The notes under the pieces: model-generated
What the model saw: only the letters and a program-made list of their open reading frames with translations
Told to the model about the DNA's origin: nothing
The model's database searches: none
In this document: positions 7,435-14,640 of the stretch, piece by piece
Layout of the letters: the number at the start of each line of letters is the position of its first letter
How positions within the stretch are numbered: position 1 is the first letter of the stretch
Program-made: the position numbers and the translations under genes
Assembly: GCA_002377645.1 (NCBI GenBank)
Contig: DFQF01000097.1
Span: 1-28,208, forward strand
Length of the DNA stretch: 28,208 nt
Reading direction: 5' to 3'
Origin: Nitrospinaceae bacterium UBA3496
GTDB lineage: Bacteria > UBA8248

Positions 7435-7565
7435 GTAAGATTTCTTTTTTGATTTCGATTTCTCTAATAATTTTTATTTTTGCGACGTTTATTAGTTGTG
7501 GAGTGAAAGGTCCTCCTAAAGCTCCACTAGAAAATAAATTGAAGAATATTTCATCGAGGAGATAA
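7431..7565 (+). CDS. lptM: LptM/YifL-like outer-membrane lipoprotein (44 aa)
   Basis: A tiny lipoprotein that an ORF length cut-off would miss. TTG at 7431 is preceded by GGAGG at 7420-7424 (6-nt spacer), and the TTG overlaps the argH TGA. Residues 4-22 are a hydrophobic signal with lipobox TFISC (C23 is the lipidated cysteine), then CGVKGPPKAP, the CG.KGP..P signature of the LptM (YifL) family. In E. coli LptM binds the LptD-LptE translocon and aids its oxidative maturation, and its gene lies beside dapF; here it lies between argH and lysA, a frequent position in related genomes. After the motif only about 12 residues remain. Family membership is inferred from the motif and neighbourhood. 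Confidence 0.75.
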   Translation: MSKISFLISISLIIFIFATFISCGVKGPPKAPLENKLKNISSRR

Positions 7566-7572
7566 GTAATCA

Positions 7573-8847
7573 ATGAATGAAGATTTTAGTTATGTTAGAG
7601 GGGAATTATGTGCTGAGCAGATTTCCATTAATGGGCTTGCTGAAGAGTATGGGACCCCTTTATATATTTACAGTCATGCTGCACTTACAAGGCAATTCAG
7701 TAGTTTCAGTAACGCTTTTGCCTCGATTCCTCATTTGGTTTGTTTTGCTATGAAGAGCAATTCAAATATTGCAATCCTGCGCTTGTTTTCCGAAATGGGA
7801 GGGGGATTGGATATAGTTTCAGGTGGAGAGCTATACAGGGCAGTTAAAGCAGGTGTCCCAGGGGAAAGAATTGTGTTTGCGGGTGTGGGCAAGTCGGATG
7901 AAGAAATTGAGTATGCTTTGAGTAAAGATGTATTAATGTTTAATGTGGAAAGTGAAGAAGAGATGTTTAATATCAATAAAGTCGCTGAGAAGAATAACAA
8001 AGTTGCTCGAGTGGCTTTACGCGTCAATCCAAACGTAGATCCGAAAACTCATCCTTATATATCCACAGGTTTGAAAAAAAGCAAATTCGGAATAGATATA
8101 GCAAAAGCTAGAGATGAATATGCAAGGGCTGCAAATTTTAATTCTTTAGAACTTTCCGGGGTGCATTGTCATATAGGAAGTCAAATAACAACTACGTCTC
8201 CTTTTGCTGATGCAGTTGAAAAGGTAGTAGAACTTGTCACTTCTTTGCGAGGTGATGGTCATGAAATTCGTTTTCTAAATCTTGGTGGTGGTTTGGGTAT
8301 TTCTTATAAAGATGAAGTTCCTCCTCATCCAGAGGATTATGCTAAAGCTATAGTGCCCTTAATAAAAGATTTGAATTGCAAAATTATTTTTGAACCCGGT
8401 AGATTTATTTCTGGTAATGCTGGTGTTTTGGTAACTAAAGTTCTCTATAGAAAAGAGAATCCAGAAAAGCGCTTTGTAATAGTAGATGCTGGAATGAATG
8501 ATTTAATTCGTCCGAGTTTATACGAGGCATTTCAGGAAGTTTTGCCAGTGCAGGAAGAACTTTTGAAAACGTCAACATTTACGTCTGATTTAGTAGGTCC
8601 AATATGTGAGAGTGGAGACTATCTTGCAAAAGACAGAGAAATGCCAGAATTATCAAGAAATGATTTAGTTGCCGTTATGAGTTCTGGCGCATATGGATTC
8701 ACTATGGCTTCAAATTATAATTCTCGTCCTAGGCCACCTGAAGTGTTGGTAAAAGAAAAAGAGTCTTTTTTAATTAGAACTAGGGAGTCATACGAAGATT
8801 TGGTAAAAGGCGAGAAGATACCTGCATTTCTAATGTCTAAGGAATAA
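7573..8847 (+). CDS. lysA: Diaminopimelate decarboxylase
   Basis: Final step of lysine synthesis: meso-diaminopimelate -> lysine + CO2, PLP-dependent, fold type III. The 424-aa protein has the PLP lysine K61 in CFAMKSNSN, HCHIGSQ (H200), the glycine-rich phosphate loop GGGLGI (238-243), EPGR (274-277), and the active-site segment C345-E346-S347-G348-D349 contributed across the dimer. All expected catalytic residues are present. ATG at 7573 has AGGAG at 7557-7561 inside the end of lptM, 11 nt away. It is followed after 4 nt by dapF, so coupled translation is likely. Confidence 0.97.
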   Translation: MNEDFSYVRGELCAEQISINGLAEEYGTPLYIYSHAALTRQFSSFSNAFASIPHLVCFAMKSNSNIAILRLFSEMGGGLDIVSGGELYRAVKAGVPGERIVFAGVGKSDEEIEYALSKDVLMFNVESEEEMFNINKVAEKNNKVARVALRVNPNVDPKTHPYISTGLKKSKFGIDIAKARDEYARAANFNSLELSGVHCHIGSQITTTSPFADAVEKVVELVTSLRGDGHEIRFLNLGGGLGISYKDEVPPHPEDYAKAIVPLIKDLNCKIIFEPGRFISGNAGVLVTKVLYRKENPEKRFVIVDAGMNDLIRPSLYEAFQEVLPVQEELLKTSTFTSDLVGPICESGDYLAKDREMPELSRNDLVAVMSSGAYGFTMASNYNSRPRPPEVLVKEKESFLIRTRESYEDLVKGEKIPAFLMSKE

Positions 8848-8851
8848 GAAA

Positions 8852-9679
8852 ATGACAGAAAATATAAAGTTTATGAAATTAAGTGGAAGTGGAAATGATT
8901 TTATCTTTATCGAAAACTTTAGAAATGAATTTAAAGAAGAATCAATGTCTAATTTTGTAAAATTAGTTTGCAGAAGAGGCTTGTCTGTAGGTGCAGACGG
9001 TCTTATGTTTATTCAAACTAGTGACAAAGCAGACTTTAAGTGGCGTTTTTTTAATTCCGATGGTAGTGAGGGTGAAATGTGTGGAAATGGGGGACGCTGT
9101 GCAATACGTTTTGCTAAAGAAATAGGTTTGATTTCGGAAGAAGGATCTTTTGAGACTATTGCGGGAGTTTTAGATGCTTCAATTGATGGAAATCGTGTGA
9201 AGGTAAGGATGACAAAACCGCATAGTTTTACACAAACAACGAAGATTGTTTTAGGAGATCAGGAAGTATTATTAGATAGTATTAATACTGGTGTTCCACA
9301 TGCGATTCTATATACAAAAGATCTTGATTCTGTAGATGTTTTAAATGATGGAAGAGAGATTCGGAATCATACTGTATACAAACCAGATGGAACTAATGTT
9401 AATTTTGTGAGAGTTATTGATAAGAATAACCTTGAAATAAGAACTTACGAAAGAGGAGTTGAGGATGAGACTCTAGCTTGTGGTACTGGTGCTGTAGCAT
9501 CTTCGCTTATGGCTGCTGCACGAAATCTTGTTGAATCACCTGTAAATGTTAAGGTTCGAAGTGGAGAGTCTCTGGTGATTCACTTCAATGGAAATCCCGA
9601 AAATACAAGTGATGTCTATATGGAAGGTGATACTCGATTGGTATATACAGGTGAAATTAGGACAGATGCGTTTGCATAG
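8852..9679 (+). CDS. dapF: Diaminopimelate epimerase
   Basis: Converts LL-DAP to meso-DAP by a two-base, cofactor-free racemisation; meso-DAP feeds both LysA and peptidoglycan. The 275-aa protein has the N-terminal SGSGNDF (11-17) and the two catalytic cysteines in their signatures: C77 in MCGNGGRC and C210 in LACGTGA. It also has GVPH (147-150) and RTYERGVEDET (197-207). The start at 8852 follows AAGGAATAAGAA, using the end of lysA as the ribosome-binding region. It pairs with dapL further downstream, which supplies its LL-DAP substrate directly from tetrahydrodipicolinate. Confidence 0.97.
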   Translation: MTENIKFMKLSGSGNDFIFIENFRNEFKEESMSNFVKLVCRRGLSVGADGLMFIQTSDKADFKWRFFNSDGSEGEMCGNGGRCAIRFAKEIGLISEEGSFETIAGVLDASIDGNRVKVRMTKPHSFTQTTKIVLGDQEVLLDSINTGVPHAILYTKDLDSVDVLNDGREIRNHTVYKPDGTNVNFVRVIDKNNLEIRTYERGVEDETLACGTGAVASSLMAAARNLVESPVNVKVRSGESLVIHFNGNPENTSDVYMEGDTRLVYTGEIRTDAFA

Positions 9680-9705
9680 ATGCCCTGAATACAAAGGTTT
9701 TTGAA

Positions 9706-10350
9706 ATGAATGAATTTAATTTGGCTGAGACTGATAAATTATTGTCAACGACCAGAGCTGTTAGGAAACGACTTGATTTTGAAAAAAAAGTCGATTTGAA
9801 AGTGATATATGACTGCTTGGAACTTGCTATTCAGGCTCCTACTGGTTCCAACAAACAAGGATGGAGATGGATAGTTGTGACTGAACAAGAAGTAAAAAAA
9901 AAATTAGCCGATATTTATAGGATGGGAAACAGCCATTATTTAGAATCAGGAAAAATGAATGCGTCAGATCAAGGAGAAACGCAAAATGAACGTGTTTTTG
10001 ATTCGGCAATTTATCTTGCGGAGAATTTTGAAAGAGTTCCTGTATTAGTTGTGCCATGTATAGAAGTTAAAGTGCCTGCCAATATGAAAAGCACTCTTTC
10101 CTCCGCTTTGTACGGTTCTATCATTCCAGCAATATGGAGTTTTCAGTTGGCTCTTCGTTCGCGTGAGCTAGGCTCTGTATATACTACTCCACATTTAGAA
10201 GAACCAATAAAGGAACTTTTAGAAATTCCTAAAGACTTTATTCCAGTTGCTTTTATTCCAGTTGCCCATACAATTGGAAAAAAGTTTAAACCTGCAAAAA
10301 GGAACCCTTTGAAAGACGTAGTGTTTAAGAATATTTGGAACAATAATTAA
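9706..10350 (+). CDS. Nitroreductase-family FMN protein
   Basis: NAD(P)H:FMN nitroreductase-like protein of 214 aa. Visible are the N-terminal FMN phosphate motif TTRAVRKR (15-22), APTGSNKQGWRW (44-55), a standard flavin-contact segment, and the late Gly/Thr-containing stretch ELGSVYTTPHLEEP. The physiological substrate cannot be read from the sequence: the family includes nitroaromatic, quinone and enone reductases and a few specialised enzymes. It lies between dapF (26 nt before) and dapB (29 nt after), where related genomes often have dapA or nothing, so it is probably co-transcribed with lysine genes. The ATG at 9706 has only a moderate AAAGG upstream. Confidence 0.85.
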   Translation: MNEFNLAETDKLLSTTRAVRKRLDFEKKVDLKVIYDCLELAIQAPTGSNKQGWRWIVVTEQEVKKKLADIYRMGNSHYLESGKMNASDQGETQNERVFDSAIYLAENFERVPVLVVPCIEVKVPANMKSTLSSALYGSIIPAIWSFQLALRSRELGSVYTTPHLEEPIKELLEIPKDFIPVAFIPVAHTIGKKFKPAKRNPLKDVVFKNIWNNN

Positions 10351-10379
10351 ATTAATCTTGTATTCATGAGGATTTTGAT

Positions 10380-11183
10380 GTGTCTAAAAGAGTTGTGATT
10401 TCTGGTGCAGGTGGCAGGATGGGGCAGAGTATTGTTTCTCAAGTTGTTAAAAGTGAAAATTTAACTCTCTCGGGTGGATTAGAACATCCTGGATTTTCTA
10501 GTCTTGGCTCCGATGTTGGTGTTTTTGCAGGAGTTGGAGAACTTAAAGTTTTATTCAATACAGATCCCGAGAGTATGAATGGGGATGTCTTGATTTCATT
10601 TGCTACACCTGAAGCAACGTTAGAACACTCAAAAATTGCCTCTGAGAAAGGATTGGCTTTGGTAATTGGAACGACAGGTCTGAATGATTTGCAACGAGAA
10701 GAAATTGGTCAAATTGCAAAAAAAGTTCCTTGTGTTTTTGCTCCTAATATGAGTGTTGGGGTGAATGTTCTTTTTAGACTTATCAAGGATGCAGCATTAC
10801 TTCTCGGTAGTAATTATGATATTGAATTAATGGAAATTCATCATGATCAGAAGGTTGATTCTCCTTCTGGAACAGCAGTGAGAATGGGAGAAATTTTATC
10901 TAATACTATTGGGAAGACTTATCCGAAAGACATTGTTTTTCATAGAGAAGGCATTGTAGGGAAACGGGTGCCTGGATCAATTGGCATCCAAACTTTAAGG
11001 GGAGGTGATGTGCCAGGAGAACATACCGCATTTTTCTTTGGTTCTGGCGAAAGAATAGAAATAACTCACAAAGCTGGGAATCGAGATAATTTTGCTGCAG
11101 GGGCAGTAAGAGCCGCAGATTGGGTAGTGGATCAAACTCCAGGATTATACGGAATGAACGAAGTCCTCGGAATTAAAGGTTAG
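10380..11183 (+). CDS. dapB: 4-hydroxy-tetrahydrodipicolinate reductase
   Basis: Reduces hydroxy-tetrahydrodipicolinate to tetrahydrodipicolinate with NAD(P)H. The 267-aa protein has the dinucleotide-binding GAGGRMGQ (9-16), GTTGL (97-101), APNMSVGVN (121-129), and the substrate/catalytic region EIHHDQKVDSPSGTA (152-166) with the conserved His-His and Lys. The start is GTG at 10380 with GAGGA at 10369-10373; an ATG two bases earlier is in another frame and stops at once. The product of DapB is the substrate of DapL, encoded about 1.7 kb downstream. dapA, the preceding step, is absent from the window. Confidence 0.97.
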   Translation: MSKRVVISGAGGRMGQSIVSQVVKSENLTLSGGLEHPGFSSLGSDVGVFAGVGELKVLFNTDPESMNGDVLISFATPEATLEHSKIASEKGLALVIGTTGLNDLQREEIGQIAKKVPCVFAPNMSVGVNVLFRLIKDAALLLGSNYDIELMEIHHDQKVDSPSGTAVRMGEILSNTIGKTYPKDIVFHREGIVGKRVPGSIGIQTLRGGDVPGEHTAFFFGSGERIEITHKAGNRDNFAAGAVRAADWVVDQTPGLYGMNEVLGIKG

Positions 11184-11208
11184 AACATTTCTGTGAAATG
11201 AGAATAAA

Positions 11209-11724
11209 ATGGAGAAAAGTAGAGACAGTGTTGAGTATATAAAGTCAGAATCGGGTAGGGTTTTGGCTATGGTTATACGTGATGATTTCAACGATTATGA
11301 AAAATTTCCACCATTCCTAAAAAGTGGTTCTGAAAAAGAACATCTAGCAAAAGCATATTCAGGTCAAGATTTTGAATCTGAAAGAAAGACAAAAGCTCAT
11401 GTTACGAGTGATGAATTGCCTTTGCAAATAGTTCTGCTTAATCGAAGTCCAGGTTCTATCGTACACCCTCATTATCATTTAGTTACAGAACGTCCAAAGA
11501 ATGACACCCGTCATCAGATAATGTTTTGTCGAAGAGGTTCCATCAAGATAGGTGTTTATTCTAAAGAGGGAGATTATGCTGGTGATACTATATTAAGTCC
11601 TGGGGACTTGATACTTATGTACGAGGGACATAGCATAGAATTTCTAGAAGAAAACACAAAAGCTATTGAAATAAAAGAGGGACCATTTCCTGAGACTGAT
11701 GAAGCAGATAAGGTAGATTTCTAA
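11209..11724 (+). CDS. Small cupin-fold protein of unknown function
   Basis: A 171-aa soluble protein with a single cupin-like beta-barrel. Motif 1 is readable as HPHYHLVTE (86-94; H88, H90 and E94 as candidate metal ligands), followed by NDTRHQIMFCRRG, and motif 2 as SPGDLILMYEGHSIEF (130-145, H141). A metal site is therefore likely, but substrate and reaction cannot be assigned; cupins include dioxygenases, isomerases and sensors. The N-terminal 60 residues are polar and charged. It is the last gene of the argH-lysA-dap run, 25 nt after dapB, and its TAA overlaps the stop of the convergent ferredoxin gene. Confidence 0.7.
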   Translation: MEKSRDSVEYIKSESGRVLAMVIRDDFNDYEKFPPFLKSGSEKEHLAKAYSGQDFESERKTKAHVTSDELPLQIVLLNRSPGSIVHPHYHLVTERPKNDTRHQIMFCRRGSIKIGVYSKEGDYAGDTILSPGDLILMYEGHSIEFLEENTKAIEIKEGPFPETDEADKVDF

Positions 11725-12677
11725 CTTTCCGTAAGACCTATCTCTTTAGCGAATAATTTCGCAGCCTTTTTATATGACAACTGATGTTCCGAAGTTGGTT
11801 TTACGGGTCTGTGGTACCTTCCTAGAAAACGATTTTTCGAAGACCATATTTCTCTGACAAGTAAAACGGAGTCAAGTTTTCCGTCACTTTTTTCGTCAGT
11901 GTAAATATAGTAGAACTGACTGTTTTGATTAGTTAGCTTCCCAAAATAAGCTTCTCCACCATGGTATATCTCTCTCTTGAATTCTCCCGAAGGTATTATG
12001 AATGAGAGATTTCTATTTCCAAAAATAGAATCAACAACTTTAGCTTTGTATGTTTTTCCATTTATTTTTTTGAAAATAGTAAAGGTGTTTTCTGCTATCT
12101 TAGGTTTTGTCTGATTGAGTGCAAATGAAGAGATTTTCCCATATACAGTTTTGTTGAAATTTTTGGAAAGATTATTGGATAATCCATAAATGAAAAGAAG
12201 GAGCACTGCAGCAATTGTAATAATTGGGAAACGAAGAATTGAGGTCTTTGAATAAAGAACAGAAAGTCCTCTGTTTACTGCAACATCTTCTCTCATTTCG
12301 GATATAGATTTGTACATATCTTCTTCTGAAAGATCTATAGGTTCGGGTTTCCATTCAGGTTCGGGTTCTTTGGCAGGTGCTTTAGGGGATTCAGCAGAAG
12401 ATGACGCCGTAGTTGAGGCGGCAGCGGGTGCCGCGGTAAAAAAATCTGCGTTAATCTTTGTAAAACTAGACCACTTTGCAGGAAGATCTCCTTCAGCGAA
12501 TATAGCATCAACAGGACAGGCAGGAACACAAGCTGCACAATCGATACATTCTACTGGGTCTATAAATAGTTGATTGCTTGAACCGTCTCCAGCTTCGTGT
12601 ATGCAATCGACAGGACATACATCTACACAGGCTGTATCTTTCGTATCCACACATGGTTCTGCAATTACATGTACCAT
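11721..12677 (-). CDS. FdxA-like ferredoxin fused to a membrane anchor and C-terminal domain
   Basis: A 318-aa protein in four parts. Residues 1-80 are a seven-iron-type ferredoxin: C9-x7-C17-x3-C21-x3-C25 and C44-x2-C47-x2-C50-x3-C54, compatible with a [3Fe-4S] (C9, C17, C54) and a [4Fe-4S] (C44, C47, C50, C21) cluster as in Azotobacter ferredoxin I. Residues about 81-118 are an Ala/Ser/Pro/Glu-rich linker, 119-148 polar, 150-167 one transmembrane helix, and 168-318 a basic domain that I do not recognise. The clusters should face the cytoplasm and the last domain the periplasm. Ordinary FdxA proteins are about 80-110 aa and soluble. The ATG at 12677 follows AAAGGA. The gene is divergent from dapL and convergent with the cupin gene. 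Confidence 0.85.
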   Translation of the reverse strand: MVHVIAEPCVDTKDTACVDVCPVDCIHEAGDGSSNQLFIDPVECIDCAACVPACPVDAIFAEGDLPAKWSSFTKINADFFTAAPAAASTTASSSAESPKAPAKEPEPEWKPEPIDLSEEDMYKSISEMREDVAVNRGLSVLYSKTSILRFPIITIAAVLLLFIYGLSNNLSKNFNKTVYGKISSFALNQTKPKIAENTFTIFKKINGKTYKAKVVDSIFGNRNLSFIIPSGEFKREIYHGGEAYFGKLTNQNSQFYYIYTDEKSDGKLDSVLLVREIWSSKNRFLGRYHRPVKPTSEHQLSYKKAAKLFAKEIGLTES

Positions 12678-12790
12678 TTAAACAAAATCCTTTGGTTAGG
12701 CGGTGCAAAACTAAAGACTCAACATATTAATATCTTAAGTTTTGTCTAATAGCAATACTATTTTTGAAATTTAGTTTTTCCTTTCTTGTT

Positions 12791-12880
12791 CTCAACTTGT
12801 TAATTTAAATTACAAGTTTGTTGAGCTTTTTCTCAACTTGAATGATAATCGTGTTTCAATCAACTTAATTTTAACAAGTT
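12791..12880. repeat. Cluster of AACTTGTTAA / CTCAACTTG inverted repeats upstream of dapL
   Basis: CTCAACTTG occurs at 12791-12799 and 12832-12840, with the inverted form GTTGAG at 12820-12825 inside CAAGTTTGTTGAG (12813-12825). AACTTGTTAA at 12794-12803 recurs exactly inverted as TTAACAAGTT at 12871-12880. The copies flank and enter the candidate dapL promoter, so operator sites or an mRNA secondary structure are both possible. Confidence 0.6.
12821..12849 (+). promoter_or_regulatory. Candidate promoter of the dapL operon
   Basis: TTGAGC (12821-12826; four of six), a 17-nt spacer and GATAAT (12844-12849; five of six). The transcript would start near 12856, giving a leader of about 45 nt that contains TTAACAAGTT and the AGGAGG ribosome-binding site at 12886-12891. 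Repeat copies overlap the -35 box and the spacer. Confidence 0.5.
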
Positions 12881-12902
12881 ATTTTAGGAGGTTGTTCTTT
12901 AA

Positions 12903-14069
12903 ATGGATATTAAACTTGCTGATCGGCTTGGTAATTTGCCACCCTACCTTTTTGCCGAAATAGATCGAATGAAAGCTGAGGCCGCTAATGATGGAAAAGA
13001 TATTATAAGTCTCGGAATAGGTGATCCAGATCTGCCTACTCCTGAACATATTATTAAAGAACTTGATGTGGCATCTAGGAAAGTTGAAAATCATCAATAC
13101 CCTTCCTATATAGGAATGAAAAGTTTTAGAGAAGCATGTGGGGAATGGTATGAGAATAGGTTTGGTGTTGGTCTAGATCCAAATTCTGAAGTCCTTACTT
13201 TAATTGGTTCCAAAGAAGGGATTGCTCATATTCCCTTAGCATTTGTAAACCCTGGTGATTATGTTCTTGTTCCTGACCCTGCCTATCCAGTATATGAAGT
13301 TGCTACGTATTTTGCGGATGGAAAAGTACATTTTATGCCACTGTTAGAAGGAAATGGATTTCTTCCTAAATTGGAGGACATTCCTAGTGATATTGCAAAA
13401 GCATCGAAGATAATTTTTGTTAATTATCCGAATAATCCAACTGCCGCATGTGCAGATATGAATTTCTATAATAAATTGGTAGAGTTTGCACAAAGTTATG
13501 ATGTGATAGTATGTAGTGATAATGCATATTCCGAAATGTATTTTGATGGTGTGCCTCCACTTAGTTTTTTAAATGCTGACGGAGCAAAAGAGGTCGGGAT
13601 AGAATTTCATTCACTTTCTAAGACATACAATATGACAGGTTGGAGAATAGCTTGTGCTGTAGGAAATCCAGACGTTTTGGCAGGTTTGGGTTCTATAAAA
13701 ACAAATGTCGACTCAGGTGCATTCCAGGGAATACAAGAAGCTGGCATTAGAGCTATTACTTCAGATCAATCTTGTGTTGCTGAAATGCGTACGGTTTATG
13801 AAAAAAGACGGGATGTTGCTTTTGGTGCTTTGAAAGAATTAAATCTTGAAGTGAATAATCCTCAGGCTACCTTTTATATGTGGATTAAATGTCCTGAAAG
13901 TTACACTTCGACAGAATTTACTGCGCATATTCTTAAGAATACAGGTGTTGTAACCACCCCTGGAGTTGGATTTGGTCCGCACGGTGAAGGTTATATTCGT
14001 ATGGCTCTAACAGTTCCGGAGGATAGGCTTTTAGAGGCATTCGATAGAATAAAGAAACTAGGTTTTTGA
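12903..14069 (+). CDS. dapL: LL-diaminopimelate aminotransferase (DapL type)
   Basis: PLP aminotransferase, fold type I, 388 aa. DapL converts tetrahydrodipicolinate directly to LL-DAP with glutamate as donor, replacing DapD/C/E. Seen: GIGDPDLPTP (38-47), PAYPVY (126-131), VNYPNNPT (173-180), D206-NAYSEMYFDG, and the Schiff-base lysine K240 in HSLSKTYNMTGWR. The assignment to DapL and not another class I/II aminotransferase rests on overall similarity to the bacterial DapL group and on the presence of dapB, dapF and lysA nearby with no dapC, dapD or dapE in the window. AGGAGG at 12886-12891 precedes the ATG. Its TGA overlaps the folK start (TTGA). Confidence 0.88.
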   Translation: MDIKLADRLGNLPPYLFAEIDRMKAEAANDGKDIISLGIGDPDLPTPEHIIKELDVASRKVENHQYPSYIGMKSFREACGEWYENRFGVGLDPNSEVLTLIGSKEGIAHIPLAFVNPGDYVLVPDPAYPVYEVATYFADGKVHFMPLLEGNGFLPKLEDIPSDIAKASKIIFVNYPNNPTAACADMNFYNKLVEFAQSYDVIVCSDNAYSEMYFDGVPPLSFLNADGAKEVGIEFHSLSKTYNMTGWRIACAVGNPDVLAGLGSIKTNVDSGAFQGIQEAGIRAITSDQSCVAEMRTVYEKRRDVAFGALKELNLEVNNPQATFYMWIKCPESYTSTEFTAHILKNTGVVTTPGVGFGPHGEGYIRMALTVPEDRLLEAFDRIKKLGF

Positions 14070-14578
14070 TAGAAGAAATTTCTGTTTTTATCGGCTTGGG
14101 ATCGAATCTTAACGATCGTTCGTCTCAAATTAATAAAGCTATAGAACTTTTGTCGGGAAATAAATACTTGCATTTTTGTTCTCTTTCTTCTTTTTACGAG
14201 ACTGAGCCCGTTGGAGTAGAACCACAACCAGCATTTTTAAACGCAGTTGCGGAATTTTCTTGCATATCTTCTTCGCGTCAACTTTTAGAACTTATTCTAG
14301 AAATAGAGAAAGAAATGGGTAGAATTAGGTTGAAGAAAGGTTCTCCTCGAATTATTGATTTAGACATTCTACTTTTCGGATCATCGATATTGGAAACCTC
14401 ATCATTAGAAATTCCCCATCCAAGAATGCACCAAAGACGTTTTGTTCTTGAACCTTTGGCAGAGATCGCTCCAAATGTTTTGCATCCAGTTTTAGGAAAG
14501 ACGATAAGAGAATTACTCGAATTTGTCCCAGAAAATAAATTTTGGGTAAAAAAAATAGGTGATGATTCTAAACTTTAA
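14066..14578 (+). CDS. folK: 2-amino-4-hydroxy-6-hydroxymethyldihydropteridine pyrophosphokinase
   Basis: HPPK transfers pyrophosphate from ATP to the pterin precursor in folate synthesis. The 170-aa protein shows FIGLGSNLNDR (8-18), ETEPVGVEPQPAFLNAV (45-61) and the signature KGSPRIIDLDILLFG (91-105) with the two Mg2+-binding aspartates D98 and D100, then IPHPRMHQRRFVLEPL (116-131). The start is TTG at 14066, overlapping the dapL stop by four bases, which suggests coupled translation. It is followed by panC after a 62-nt AT-rich gap with no clear terminator. Confidence 0.95.
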   Translation: MIEEISVFIGLGSNLNDRSSQINKAIELLSGNKYLHFCSLSSFYETEPVGVEPQPAFLNAVAEFSCISSSRQLLELILEIEKEMGRIRLKKGSPRIIDLDILLFGSSILETSSLEIPHPRMHQRRFVLEPLAEIAPNVLHPVLGKTIRELLEFVPENKFWVKKIGDDSKL

Positions 14579-14640
14579 CTATGAAATAATTTATGTTCTT
14601 TGTTTAAATTTTTAATCTTTTTTCATTTGGGCAAGTTATA

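Noticed and set aside
7435..7572. Lysine riboswitch before lysA
   Set aside because: The space is filled by the small lipoprotein gene and no lysine-riboswitch-sized structured leader fits; the 5861-6012 region is also too short and AT-rich.
7193..7573. Minus-strand 126-aa frame over the end of argH
   Set aside because: It covers argH coding sequence and the LptM-like gene, which has a strong ribosome-binding site and lipobox on the plus strand.
12172..12708. Several overlapping open frames on both strands inside the ferredoxin gene
   Set aside because: The single 318-aa frame explains the region with a full cysteine pattern, linker and membrane helix; the others are low-complexity shadows.
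12791..12836. The CTCAACTTG...TTGAG stem followed by CTTTTT as a rho-independent terminator
   Set aside because: No plus-strand gene ends upstream of it (the ferredoxin gene runs the other way), and the stem has mismatches; an operator or leader role fits better.
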